Assembly (NCBI GenBank): GCA_903632075.3
Contig: CAHIKZ030003452.1
Span: 1 to 64,000, forward strand
Origin: Acanthosepion pharaonis
Lineage: Eukaryota; Mollusca; Cephalopoda; Sepiida; Sepiidae
Direction: 5' to 3'
DNA: 64,000 bases
The notes under the pieces were generated by a model. The model saw only the letters and a list, made by a program, of their open reading frames with translations. It made no database searches and had not been told where the DNA came from. This document shows positions 13,462 through 23,800 of the stretch, in pieces. Both the position numbers and the translations under genes were made by a program. The stretch's first letter is position 1. Each line of letters opens with the position of its first letter.

Positions 13462-13828
13462 TCACCATTTACATTATTAAGACTATTGTCCTCATCTTTG
13501 TCGCCATATTTATTACAACGTTTCGGCCGTTGTACGCCCCGGACTTGTTCAGGTGATTGTAATGTCGAAATGAACCCTTTATTTCGCTCACTGGGTTAGA
13601 CTGTTCTAGTTTCACGTGCCATGTTTTAATGGATGTCAGTTATCAGTTATCTCCTGTTAATTCCCAAGTTTTCCACTACCTTAATCGGGTATTGAACTCA
13701 CACTCTTTGGGTCCTGTCACTGGATCTAACTAACGCCTTCATCGACTGTACCATGTGTCCTTGGGGACAATAGTCCGAAAAATGTAAATAGTGTACATAA
13801 TACCTCATTTCAGAAATATAGACAGATG
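13462..13828 (-). mobile_element. Composite hammerhead/tRNA-headed retroposon, second copy
   Basis: Read on the minus strand: arm remnant (13828-13764, atagacagat ... tccgaaaaatg in plus notation), A-box-like region near 13742-13754, B-box 'gagttcaataccc' (13687-13699), body landmarks (ataactgataactgac), hammerhead-like core (13514-13552), and the start of the opposite arm down to 13462. Both arms face inward as in the 7954-8379 copy. It supports the same architecture independently. Confidence 0.7.
13514..13552 (-). ncRNA. Hammerhead ribozyme-like core, mutated
   Basis: The minus strand reads CTGAACA, a stem-II region with CGGCC on its 3' side, then GAAAC-GTT-GTA. The usual CUGANGA box is changed at the catalytic G (now C), so this copy should be dead. 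Confidence 0.5.
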
Positions 13829-13896
13829 TACATTTTAACACCCCAATTAATTTCAGGTAGAAACCTTGAGAACTCTGCTTCGTGTAGCACCAGCAC

Positions 13897-13898
<2 letters not shown>

Positions 13899-13945
<47 letters not shown>
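13899..13945. repeat. (ATT)n microsatellite
   Basis: About 15 ATT/TTA units. Confidence 0.95.
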
Positions 13946-13979
13946 TCCTTTTATTTCTGGTGTGTACACATTTCGTTTC

Positions 13980-14190
13980 CGGTCCCGCCAAGAGACCTAA
14001 GGTTAGAAATGGCATCATGACATTTTCCACTCACAAAATAAAATTACATTTCGTAAGGTGTGAGCTGCGCTCGTGAGAACAATTTTAAAAAAATTTTTTA
14101 AGGCATGGGCTTCCAGGAATCCCTTCAATTAATCTACTGGAATCTTTTCCAACTAATTCGTGGGCTCCAACTACAACAGGGATAGTTGAT
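13980..14190 (-). pseudogene. LINE C-terminal fragment (restriction-like-endonuclease type)
   Basis: The minus strand encodes a stretch beginning TIPVVVGAHELVGK, equivalent to the 'VPIVIGALG' block near the C-terminus of R2/NeSL/Hero-type LINE proteins. It is followed by a run matching the end of the fragment at 19250-19900 (KIVL..AHTLR). Stops and at least one frame change are present. Family identity is from memory of these conserved blocks. Confidence 0.6.
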
Positions 14191-14507
14191 TATTATTATC
14201 ATTATTATTATTATTGTGTGTGGTATCATCTTGCCTTTCCCTGGAGTAATTCTAATTACCTAATTAACAAATCCTTTCCGGGATCTATGAGAAAAAAGGG
14301 CACTATATGAGAGTTATCATTTTTTTTTTAAATCGTGCCAAGCAAGGCGGTACAGTCACCGAAACACAAAACATAATCACGCGCATATAAACAAACATCC
14401 ATTTCACCCGATGCAAGGCAGTAAAGCCACTAAGACACAAGGGGTTACTGGGCATGGAAGAATTTAGAACAGAAATATTACTAATGAGCGGAAAGAAAAA
14501 AGAGTAA

Positions 14508-15190
14508 TCAGGGGGATAGTCGATAACGATTGACATTGCATTTAAATTCTTCCAGATTAGAGCTGACTGGAATGTATGAAACCAGAAGGGCGTTCCACAA
14601 GCGAGAGGTGCGAGAAAAATAACTATTAGACTTTACGGCTTCATCTAGCCATCTCAACTGTAAATTGGTGAGACCTCGTCTAGTACTGCGCTTAAATTCA
14701 AAGAGTCTAGGCACCATAGCGAAGAGCGATATTTATTTGTAATATTTACAAAATGTGGCACAAGGCCAAAATGGGGAATGGGGGGGATGAAAAAGGACGG
14801 GCTCCATCTTTAAATTTAGCTAGTCACAAACACTGACCCAAACATACCACAATATTCCTATCACCATAGCGAAGAGCTCATCCGAACAATTACCATGAAA
14901 AATTTATAAAAAAGGCAAACCTTGAGTCGATGGGCAAATGGCTGAACCCAAAGTGCCAGATCGCGGTCAAAAATATTTCTGATTCTTCTTTCGATTTTAT
15001 CAAGGGTCTCTAGATAGATAACAGGAGTACCGTGCCACATGTGGCAGCAATATTTTAAACATGAACGGATGGTAGACATAGATATGCAAGGCAGATTCTG
15101 CAGAGAAATATTGTCACGAACGACACAGGGAACAAGCTTTCTTAGCAGCTGACCTAGCAATGGATTCAATATAGTTTTTAGCATTTCATG
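14508..15190 (-). pseudogene. LINE reverse transcriptase C-terminal fragment (CR1/jockey-like)
   Basis: Two overlapping minus-strand frames (15184-14861 and 14717-14508) carry blocks typical of the region after the RT domain of CR1/jockey-type LINEs: 'LKYCCHMWHGTP', 'LETLDKIERRIRNI', 'LQPFAHR'-like, then 'RTSRLWNALL' and 'NLEEFKCNVNRY' with a stop soon after. The frame is broken between them. The RT catalytic part is not present. A tail of the same type (NLEEFKYNINRYL) sits at 17597-17660 on the plus strand, on the far side of the arm array. Confidence 0.8.
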
Positions 15191-15430
15191 TCAGCCGGGA
15201 ATGATAGCCCAAGATAGCCTGGAAGTTAGCACCAGCCATCTTGGATGGAAGACAGAGAAGTTTCTCTCAGATGATTAATAAAGAGCAGTTAATTTTTGGA
15301 AGCCGTTAAAATTTACTTTGCCCCAGTTAACTGTTGATTGAAGGTCGTTTTGGATATCAGCATTTTATCAAACCGATCAGACTTACTATCGAGATAACAG
15401 TTTCGTTTAGATGAAGAGTTTTTGGCGGGT
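15191..15430. other. LINE-flanking spacer
   Basis: Possibly more decayed LINE sequence upstream of the fragment at 14508-15190; no block clear enough to call. Confidence 0.35.
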
Positions 15431-15436
15431 GATATG

Positions 15437-17590
15437 TGCAATTTCGTACAGTATCGGTCTATATTTCTGAGATGAGGTATTATGTACACTATTTACTTTA
15501 TTCGGACTATTGTCCTCATCTTTGTTGCCATATTTATGACAAGGTTTCGGCCTTTCAGTATCTGTCTATATTTCTGAGATGAGGTATTATGTACACTATT
15601 TACTTTATTCGGACAATTGTCCTCATCTTTGTTGCCATATTTATGACAAGGTTTCGGCCCTTCAGTATCTGTCTATATTTCTGAGATGAGGTATTATGTA
15701 CACTATTTACATTATTCGGACAATTGTCCTCATCTTTCTCGCCATATTTATTACAACATTACGGCCCTTTAGTATCAGTCTATATTTCTGAGATGAGGTA
15801 TTATGTACATTATTTACATTTTTCGGACTATTGTCCTCATCTTTGTCGCCATATTTATTACAACGTTTCGGCCTTTCAGTATCTGTCCATATTTCTGAGA
15901 TGAGGTATTATGTACATTATTTACATTATTCAAATTATTGTCCTCATCTTTATCGCCATATTTATTACAACGTTACGGCCCTTCAGTATCTGTCTATATT
16001 TCTGAGATGAGGTATTATGTACACTATTTACATTATGCGGACAATTGTCCTCATCTTTGTCGCCATATTTATTACAACATTACGGCCCTTTAGTATCTGT
16101 CTATATTTCTGAGATGAGGTATTATGTACACTATTTACATTATTCGGACTATTGTCCTCATCTTTGTTGCCATATTTATGACAAATAAAATTTTTTCAGT
16201 ATCTGTCTATATTTCTGAGGATGAGCTATTATGTACATTATTTACATTATTCAAACAATTGTCCTCATCTTTGTCGCCATATTTATTACAACGTTACGGC
16301 CTTTAGTATCTGTCTATATTTCTGAGATGAGGTATTATGTACACTATTTACATTATTCGGACTATTGTCCTCATCTTTGTCGCCATATTTATTACAACGT
16401 TCTGGCCCTTCAGTATTTGTCTATATTTCTGAGATGAGGTATTATGTAACTGTACATTATTCGGTGTTTTGTATATCTTTTCAATTTATTTGTCCTCATC
16501 TTTGTCTGAGATATTTATTACAACATTATTCGGACTATTGCCCTTCATATCTTATCTGTTCTATCTAAATATATTTCTGAGATGAGGTATTATGTACACT
16601 ATTTACATTATTCGGACTATTGTCCTCATCTTTGTCGCCATATTTATTACAACGTTCTGGCCCTTCAGTATCTGTTATATTTATGAGATGAGGTATTATG
16701 TAAAATATTTATATTTCGGACTATATATGCCATATTTATTTAATTCTGGCCCTTCATATATTCTATATTTTGCTTTTAGTATTTTTCGGACATTATTTTC
16801 TATTGTCCTGTCGTCATATTTATTACAACGTTTCAGCCTTTCAGTATCTGTCTATATTTCTGAGATGAGGTATTATGTATATTATTTACATTATTTGGAT
16901 TATTGTCCTCATCTTTGTCGCCATAAATTTTATTACAACGATTTCTGGCCTTTTCAGTATCTGTCTATATTTCTGAGAAAATTATTATGTATACTATTTT
17001 TACATTATTCGGACTATTGTCCTCATCTTTGTCGCCATATTTATTACAACGTTCTGGCCCTTCAGTATCTGTCTATATTTCTGAGATGAGGTATTATGTA
17101 CACTATTTACATTATTCGGACTATTGTCCTCATCTTTGTCGCCATATTTATTACAACGTTCTGGCCCTTCAGTATCTGTCTATATTTCTGAGATGAGGTA
17201 TTATGTACACTATTTACATTATTCGGACTATTGTCCTCATCTTTGTCGCCATATTTATTACAACGTTCTGGCCCTTCAGTATCTGTCTATATTTCTGAGA
17301 TGAGGTATTATGTACATTATTTACATTATTCGGACTATTGTCCTCATCTTTGTCGCCAATTTATTACAACGTTTATATTTCTGAGATCTGTTTATATTTC
17401 TGAGATGAGAATCTTTTATGTATATTTTTTTACGTATTTTTTCGAAGACTTTTTGTCCTCATCTTTTTTTGCCATATTTATAACAACGTTTTAATTTTTC
17501 AGTATTTGTCTATATTTCTGAGATGAAGTATTATGTACACTATTTATTCGGAATATTGTCCTCATCTTTGTCGCCATATTTATCACATTC
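15437..17590. repeat. ~107-bp satellite array (~20 copies) built from a retroposon terminal arm
   Basis: The unit contains 'tctgtctatatttctgagat', 'gaggtattatgtacactatt', 'tacattattcggactattgt', 'cctcatctttgtcgccatat' and 'ttattacaacgtttcggccc'. Landmark starts at 15461 and 15568 give a period of 107 bp, drifting to about 110. The unit is the terminal arm of the composite element at 7954-8379. Copies at 16440-16560 and 16680-16830 are strongly rearranged. Plus-strand frames up to 165 residues (16592-17089) are array translations. Confidence 0.95.
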
Positions 17591-17596
17591 TTCAGT

Positions 17597-17660
17597 CAGC
17601 TCTAATCTGGAAGAATTTAAATACAATATCAATCGTTATCTACTGTGCTCCTGATTACTC
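17597..17660 (+). pseudogene. LINE C-terminal tail fragment
   Basis: Encodes SSNLEEFKYNINRYL followed by a stop, matching the end of the LINE fragment at 14508. It sits between the arm array and the body of the composite element. Confidence 0.65.
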
Positions 17661-17662
17661 TT

Positions 17663-17898
17663 TCTTCTGGTTGGAATGTCGAACTGAACCCTTTATTTCG
17701 CTCTAGTTCCACGTGCCATGTTTAATGGATGTCATTTATCAGTTCGCTCCTGTTAATAAGTTTTTAATTAACAGATTTAGTTTTTAATCCTCTCTCCAAG
17801 TTCTCCACCGCCTTTACTCACACTCTTTATCCACTTTGCTATGCGTCACTAGATCTAACCAACGCCTTTCTCCACTGTGCCATGGGTCCTTGAGGAGA
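17663..17898 (-). mobile_element. Composite retroposon body without hammerhead
   Basis: The minus strand carries the body landmarks (ccttgaggaccc, aacgcc, ctagatc, ggcacgtggaactagag, gaaataaagggttca) in the order seen in the other copies. The hammerhead core and proximal arm are missing and replaced by the LINE tail and the 107-bp arm array. A 60-bp insertion (17757-17800) interrupts it. Confidence 0.65.
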
Positions 17899-17899
17899 T

Positions 17900-18315
17900 C
17901 TATGTATGAATTTCCGAGTAGCAACCGGTTTTTACCGGTGCTCATATTGCAACTTTTGCTGTTATCATATAATGTTTTTACCGGAGCTCATATTGCAATT
18001 TTTGTTGTTGTTATCGCTTTTCTCTGGCACTCCTTATTACTGGTTCCCACATTGTATTCATTTCTATGCTTGGTCGGCAAAAGGAGATTTTTAAAAAATT
18101 TAATTTATATACTGATTTCATAAGTTTACGAATTTTCCAATAGTGTTTTTTGTCTATAATCTCAACCTGATCCCACAGAGGGCGGTGATCTCCCTTCTCT
18201 CTCCATATGTGATCTGCCATGCCTGATTTTTCCACTTCCCCTCATGTTACAGCTTTCTGGTGTTCTTGAAGTCTTACGTTAAGGGGGCGACCTGTCTCTC
18301 CTTTATATTTCTTTC
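17900..18315. other. Spacer with short direct repeat, unassigned
   Basis: The segment 'accggtgctcatattgcaac' (17935) recurs as 'accggagctcatattgcaat' (17980). Overlapping frames on both strands have no recognised domain. Confidence 0.4.
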
Positions 18316-18600
18316 CGCAGGACACATGGCAAAGTGGATAAAGGTGTTGGTTACATCCAGTGACAGGACCCAAAGAGTTGTGAGTTCAATACCCGGTTAA
18401 GGCGATGGAGAACTTGGAGAGGGGAATTAACAGGCGATAACTGATAACTGATATCCATTAGATATGGCACGTGGAACTAGAACAGTCTACCCCAGCGAAC
18501 GAAATAAAGGTTTCAATTCGACATTCTAACCACCTGAAGAAGGCCGGAGCGTACAACGGCCGAAACGTTGTGATAAATATAGTGACAAAGATGAGGCGCC
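18316..18600 (+). mobile_element. Composite retroposon: tRNA-like head plus hammerhead core, best-preserved body
   Basis: The A-box 'tggcaaagtgg' (18327-18337) fits the Pol III consensus TGGCNNAGTGG exactly, and the B-box-like 'gagttcaataccc' is at 18382-18394. The body follows, then the hammerhead-like core (18534-18574) and the start of an arm (ataaatatagtgacaaag). It stops at 18600, so the distal arm is missing. The orientation is opposite to the body at 17663-17898, so the two stand head to head. Confidence 0.75.
18534..18574 (+). ncRNA. Hammerhead ribozyme-like core with strong stem II
   Basis: CTGAAGA (18534-18540), stem II GGCCG/CGGCC with a loop of about 10 bases, GAAA (18562-18565), then C-GTT-G for a minimal stem III. 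The base at the cleavage position is G (GTG instead of GTA), which is not a permitted H residue, so cleavage should be poor. No clear stem I. Confidence 0.55.
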
Positions 18601-18719
18601 GATATATTTTACTCCAATTATTTTTAGTACACAATGCCCCATATCTCAAAATCGTAGTTTTACGTTTCCACATTTTCTTACTTCGATTTGCAGGGCCTTA
18701 TAATTTGTCAGATTTTGAA

Positions 18720-18786
18720 TTTTTTTTTTTTTTTTAGAAACATTGGAAACCAGTATTATTTTTTTTATTATTATTATTATTATTAT
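18720..18786. repeat. T tract and (ATT)n microsatellite
   Basis: An 18-T tract (18718-18735), then ATT repeats. Confidence 0.9.
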
Positions 18787-18789
18787 CTG

Positions 18790-19245
18790 CTTACGTGGCC
18801 AAGTGTTTTGCAGTCTGACGGGTTTGATACCACGGGTGGATCCAAGCATTATGAGTGAAAGTTGTCAACGGTTCTGCTAGCACGAAGTCACAAGTCATCG
18901 TGACCGAGGGTTTTAACACACTGTCCCTGTTCAGACTGTTGATCACGCCAAATAACGTTCTCTCTCCCAGAAACTGTAACTAATGTCCGATAAGCATAGT
19001 TGCAGTATAAATCGCTCTGTGGTGAGGTCTATAGATGCTGAACAAACACAAATGTGCCTGAACAGGCGTCTGCAATGAGGATTGGCTAGGAAACTTAGTA
19101 TCCTAATAATAATAATAATAATATCAACAGTGCCAGTTCGTGGAAATTATTGTTATTGTTGTTGTTATTATTTCTTTGTATTTCTGTTGTATAAGCATTT
19201 CCTTCCGGGTACCAACAAGAGACCTAAGGTCAGAAATTTTGTAAA
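18790..19245. other. Spacer, mostly unassigned
   Basis: Contains small ATT/AAT and TTG runs and, at about 19200-19235, 'caagagacctaaggtcagaa', which is shared with 13990 and marks the 3' flank of the RLE-type LINE. Confidence 0.5.
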
Positions 19246-19249
19246 AAAA

Positions 19250-19900
19250 TAAATAAGATTACACTCATTTTACATCGATAAAGCTCTTCGTAATGTGTAA
19301 ACGGTATTTTATAATACAATTTTGGGGTATTTCTTTAAAAGAATACCCGCTCGGCCCGGTAGTTAGGATCAAAGTTTAGTATCTGCGCTTTTGTGAAAAG
19401 GTCGGGCATTTATCGAACTCTCTGCTTTCAGAGATTTTGAATGAAATTCTCCGCCGAAGGGTGGGGTTTCGTTCAGGGGAGGTTGACGGAACTTTGGATG
19501 GTTATTTATTTTTGGCTGGTCCTCATATGCCACGTTTTTGAGATTTCCGCCGCAAGGTCCTTGTATTTTGATAGTTTCATTGAAGATCTTCAACAATAAA
19601 TTACAATCTGCAGAGAATACCATAGGAAAGCACCTCTTTTTGTGGTCTTTGATCACTATGCCTGGGCGATTACCTTTGTTTGTTCTGTCTGTGTGTATTC
19701 TAAAGTCCCATAAAATTGTTACAGGTCCTATCTGTAACCGCGTCTAAGTGATGTTCATACCTGTTTCTTGTACTTTCCTTTCCCTAAAAAATTGCAGATT
19801 TTCCAGTGCAGATATTAGCCCACTCTATCATGCCGTGTTTTATTGTCAATGAGTGCTAACACTGTGACACTTCATACAAGATGGTTTTATTATTATTATT
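19250..19900 (-). pseudogene. LINE C-terminal fragment with restriction-like-endonuclease motif, frameshifted
   Basis: The minus strand reads, across frames, 'YEHHLDAVT', 'LWDFRIHTDRTNKGNRPG', 'IVIKDHKKRC', and near 19255-19330 'TLRRAL'. This is the same order as the better copy at 19985-20480. The RPD of the endonuclease motif is RPG here, so the copy is inactive. Upstream (19800-19900) 'HDRVG...HWKIC' matches the region before the endonuclease in this LINE type. Confidence 0.6.
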
Positions 19901-19984
19901 ATTACTTGTGTTTGTTATGTTTCATGGTTTGTATCCTGTAGATCCGGGTTCAAACGATGGTCCTTAGGCCCTCTAGGAAAATAG

Positions 19985-20480
19985 TCATTTAATTGATAGC
20001 ACTTTTAGTATATAGGATGTTCCTAGTATGTCGATCTTCTGGGCAACTTGTATGTTGATGCTACCTGGGACACTGTTAGTAAAATTGTCCATTCCTTTTC
20101 TAACGAGGCCCAGAGCTCCGATTACTATTGGTACAGTCTCAGTCTTCATTCCTCACATCCTTTTAATCTTGATCTCCATGTCTTTGTATTTGGACAATTT
20201 CTCGATAATTTTCATGGTTGTGTTTTTCTCAGGTGGTACTGCTATGTCAATAAGCATACACTTCCTGAATCTATTGTCTTTTATGATAATATCAGGTCTG
20301 TTGGCTTTTATTTCCTTGTCAGTTTGAATTGGCATGTCCCAGAGGATAGTTACATCGTTATTTTCGGTAACTGTGTCTGGTTGGTGCTCATACCATCTCT
20401 CAGTGGTTTCGATTTTTGCTTCACTACTTATTATTTCTTTGTTGCTCTCTTGTGTTCTATCCTGCATAGCTGGATCCACA
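19985..20480 (-). pseudogene. LINE C-terminal fragment, R2/NeSL/Hero-like restriction-like endonuclease
   Basis: The minus-strand frame 20479-20153 contains 'ERWYEHQPDTVTENN', 'ILWDMPIQTDKEI' and 'RPDIIIKDNRFRKCMLIDIA'. The spacing PD-X14-D fits the PD-(D/E)XK nuclease motif of R2-type LINEs. It continues, after a frame change, into 'TVPIVIGALGLVRKG' (around 20130-20090). No RT domain remains. The long plus-strand frame 20048-20605 is its antisense. Confidence 0.7.
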
Positions 20481-20743
20481 CTTTAGTTCTATGCTTCTCA
20501 AGGGGACATGTCTCCTTTCACTTCATCCATATTATTATTATTATTATTATTAATTATTTGTTGATCTCTTGTGCTCTCTGCTGCATAGCTGGGTCCATAC
20601 TGTAGTTCTATGCTTCTCAAGGGGACATGTCTCCTTTCATTTCATCTATATTATTATTATTATTGCTTTGTTGATCTCTTGTGTTCTGTCATGCAGGTCT
20701 GCGTCCAAACTGTAGTTCTATGCTGCTCCTTTCATTTCATTCA

Positions 20744-20786
<43 letters not shown>

Positions 20787-20850
20787 TTTCTTTGTTCGTC
20801 TCTTGTGTTTTATCCTGCAGGGCTGGGTCCACACTGTATTCACCTGACTG
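20430..20850. repeat. ~130-bp tandem repeat (3-4 copies) inside a LINE, carrying (ATT)n
   Basis: Landmarks 'tagttctatgcttctcaagg' at 20483 and 20602 and 'ctgggtcca' variants at 20468, 20588, 20703 and 20822 mark the units. Each holds its own ATT tract of different length (20531-20552, 20649-20664, 20745-20785). The repeat duplicates the N-side of the LINE frame (DPA.QD.TQE.NKE, minus strand), which therefore occurs more than once. Confidence 0.8.
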
Positions 20851-21080
20851 AATTATTACTTTAAATATGAGTTGGTTATAAATTTGGAAGATATCCTTCT
20901 TTTCTCTTGTTATTTCTTCTTTTTCTTTCCGTTTCTCATTCGGATGTTCCGTATTTCTTCCTCCCACTCTGCTAATGAAATACAGCATAAAATGCGGCTT
21001 ATACAAATATGACATGAAACTTTGTCATATTTATCAAACATGGCCGTGTTTTTATGATCCCAAACCGGAAGTAGAACTCG
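20851..21080 (-). pseudogene. LINE fragment, part N-terminal to the endonuclease
   Basis: The minus-strand frame 21015-20782 holds a basic segment followed by 'DPALQDKTQETNKE', the same junction as at 20470. It is therefore the upstream part of the same LINE, separated from 20480 by the tandem repeat. Confidence 0.5.
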
Positions 21081-21299
21081 ACAACGCATGCAATGTTTTA
21101 TTCCTCAGCCAATCCTTAATGCTTCTTTTTCCTTTTCTTTTTTATTTCATTTTTTATGTCTGTTATTGCTTCTGCATTTGTAACCGATAACAAATTTCCT
21201 TAAGAACTCAGTAAATTTAATATCGGTTGTTGCTGACACATGTGTCACTTTCAAATATAAACATTTTGCTAAAACTGGAATCGTCTGATAATTAGATTT

Positions 21300-22275
21300 T
21301 TTTTCTCTCCTATTTTTGAGGTTTTTATTTCCGCTTATTTTTCTTTCATTCTTTCTTTCTTTCTTTCAATTCCTATTTTTTCTCTTTCTCTTTCTTTCTT
21401 ACTTTCTTTCTTTCAATTCCTATTCTTTCTTTTTCTCTTTCTTTCTTTCAATTCCTATTCTTTCTCTTTCTTTCTTTCTTTCTTACTTTCTTTCTTTCAA
21501 TTCCTATTCTTTTTTTTTTTTTCTTTCTTTTTAAAAGATAAATTCAAAAATTTATTTCTCTTTCTTTCTTTCTTTCAATTCCGATTTTTTTCTTTCTTTC
21601 TTTCTCTCTTTCTTTCTTTTCTTTTCTTTCTTTCAAGTTCTTTCGTTTTTATTTGTTTCTCTCTTTCAATTACTATGCATTCTCTTTCTTTCTTTCTTTC
21701 TTTCTTTTTTTTTTAATTTTTTTCAAAATTTCCTTTTCTTGATTTTAAAATTTTTACATTCCTTTAATTTTATTTGAACTTTCTTTTTTTTTTTTCAATT
21801 CCTATTTTAAATTCTTTTTTTCTTTTTTCTTTCAATTAAAATCTTTTTGGTTATTTTTGCTTTTCTTTCTTTCTTTCAATTCCTATTCTTTCTTTCACAA
21901 AAAATTTTCCTTTTCTTTCTTTTTTTTTTTCTTTCTTGGGAAAATCAATTCCTATTTTTCCTTTTCTTTTTCTTTCTTTTTTCAATTCCTATTCTTTCTT
22001 CATTTCTTCCTTCCTTACTTTCTTTCTTTCAATTCCTATTTTTCTTTCTTTCTCTCTTTCTTTCTTTCTTTCTTTCAATTCCTATTTTTCTTTCTCTCTT
22101 TTTTTCTTTCAGTTCCCTTTCTTTCTTTCTCTCTTCCTATTTTGTCTTTTCTTACTTTCTGTTAACAATGTTCAACTTTGTTTTTCTTTTCTTTTAACAA
22201 TCTTCCCGTATTTCTTTCTTTCTTTATTTTCTTTCTTTCTTTATTTTCTTTCTTTCTTTATTTCTTTTGTGGACC
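21300..22275. repeat. Polypyrimidine tract, (TTTC)n with periodic 'caattcctatt'
   Basis: Almost 1 kb of TTTC repeats in which 'caattcctattctttc' recurs every 30-60 bp. The plus-strand Phe/Leu/Ser frames (up to 119 residues) are artefacts. Long polypurine/polypyrimidine stretches can form triplex DNA, but nothing more specific is visible. Confidence 0.95.
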
Positions 22276-22279
22276 AGTA

Positions 22280-22900
22280 CCTTCACCCATCCTAATTCAC
22301 CTGAATAAAGCAGGGTCGACCACTTCTATGCAAAAGTACTACCACTAACGATACACCCTATACACCTTAAATTTCCTGAAAAACGTCTTTAATATTGTTT
22401 TTTTAAATATTTCTATCGATAGTAACACTTACTGTTCAATAAATGAATGCCTAATATTTCCTGTATGGAAACGGCTGATCTCACCATTACTTTAAGCACA
22501 CAGTGTCCTCACCTATCACTGTAGGCGGCGAAAGAATTTATGTGTGCAAATCTATTTACACCTCTACATACCAACGCATACCAGACATCAGGTGATATTT
22601 AATTCGTAAGACATAAAAACAAATCTGTCTTGGGTTTTTTTTTCTTTCTTTTTTTTTTTTTGTCCATATGATGGAAGCGGGAATAAAAGTTAGTCTGTCA
22701 CATCTCAAGATTTAGCAAACGAATTGAAATGTTAGAAAAATAAGGTTCGATTAGATTTCCGCTGTCAAAAAACAATAATTAAAAATTAAAATGTCAAAAT
22801 TAAAAATTCTCGAAAAATACAAACCGAAAAATCATTATTAAATGAATCACTGTATGCCAAATAGTAAGTAAATACATTTACTTTACTAAGGCAGGTTTGC
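22280..22900. other. Spacer, nothing recognised
   Basis: AT-rich with a T tract at 22639-22660; no coding or repeat unit found. Confidence 0.5.
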
Positions 22901-22904
22901 CACA

Positions 22905-23178
22905 AGGCACGGTGGAGTAATGGATAGCATCTTGGATTGAGGAACCGGAGAGCCGAGTTCGAATTCCAGTGCTAACACCCTTGGGAAAGGTGTTAATCCT
23001 CTTTCTTCTCCCTCCAGCTATGGGTAAATAGCAGGACAGACTGGGTTCTATCTTGGATGGCAAATGGTCTAGGAGAATGAAAATTGAATTCAAACCTGCT
23101 CTTAGAGGAGGGTGAATGGAGTCTCTCATTTTGGTTGGCAATCCATTTAGTGATGGTGTCACGATAAAAAAAAACACC
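22905..23178 (+). mobile_element. tRNA-derived SINE, family A, most complete copy
   Basis: Head: A-box-like 'tggagtaatggatagc' (22913-22928) and B-box 'gagttcgaattcc' (22955-22967) with spacing normal for a tRNA gene. Body: 'cccttgggaaaggtgttaat', 'ccagctatgggtaaatagca', 'ggacagactgggtt', then a LINE-like tail ending in an A tract (23167-23176). Other copies: 33277-33485 (-), 41454-41705 (+), 53000-53128 (-, headless), 56735-56925 (+), 59497-59730 (-). Confidence 0.85.
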
Positions 23179-23179
23179 C

Positions 23180-23585
23180 TTGATAGCCCTAGCGAAGCAT
23201 CAAGAATTCAGCTATTTGACAAGATTATGAACTACACCAATCAAAGTATTGGTGAGTTCAATCTCGGCTGAGGCCGCAAGATGATGATGATCAGGCTCAG
23301 TTGACAATGCCATGCACAAGGCGGAATTTACTGAGCCCGTAAAAGTTTAGGAACCAATTATTTGCAACACATCAAGCTAGCACTCTTTTATATTATGTTA
23401 GTAACGTCTGAAAATATGTAAAATAATTGCATATTCTGGATTCCATCAAATTAACGCCGGCTGAATCAAGGGTATGTGGTTTCGAGTCTTTTTTCGAATG
23501 CTCGATCTTCTTTGGGCGATGCGAGAGATTCCTTATCACTCCTCATAAGTTGGATCATTATATCCATCTTCCTGTTTCCCGCTTC
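23180..23585. other. Spacer, unassigned
   Basis: No family recognised; small (GAT)n run near 23283. Confidence 0.4.
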
Positions 23586-23800
23586 AAGTCATGAGTATGT
23601 CGTTATCTATCCTCCTTATCCTCATAATCAACACTGCCTACCACCTTCTCTTTCATTTATATGACACACCTCATTCATCATAACGATTTTGACAGTAGCC
23701 CTCTACACGGCAATCTTAACCTCTTCAATTCAAAGGTCAATCGTTATCTATCCTCCTTATCCTCATAATCTTCACTTCCTACCACCCACTCTTTTGTGTG
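23586..23800 (+). repeat. LINE 3'-end repeat, plus orientation, ~1.7 copies
   Basis: Carries 'tatcctccttatcctcataa' twice (23609, 23749) and 'aatcttaacctcttcaa' (23712). It is inverted relative to the array at 25090-26215. Confidence 0.75.

Noticed and set aside
16592..17089. 165-residue plus-strand open frame
   Set aside because: It is a translation of the 107-bp arm satellite; frames of other units break and the sequence only repeats itself.
20048..20605. 185-residue plus-strand open frame, the longest in the window by ATG-to-stop
   Set aside because: Antisense to recognisable LINE protein blocks (LWD..IQTD, RPDIIIKD, VPIVIGALG) on the minus strand.
21316..22295. Several plus-strand frames rich in Phe, Leu and Ser that look like membrane proteins
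   Set aside because: Direct translations of the (TTTC)n tract.
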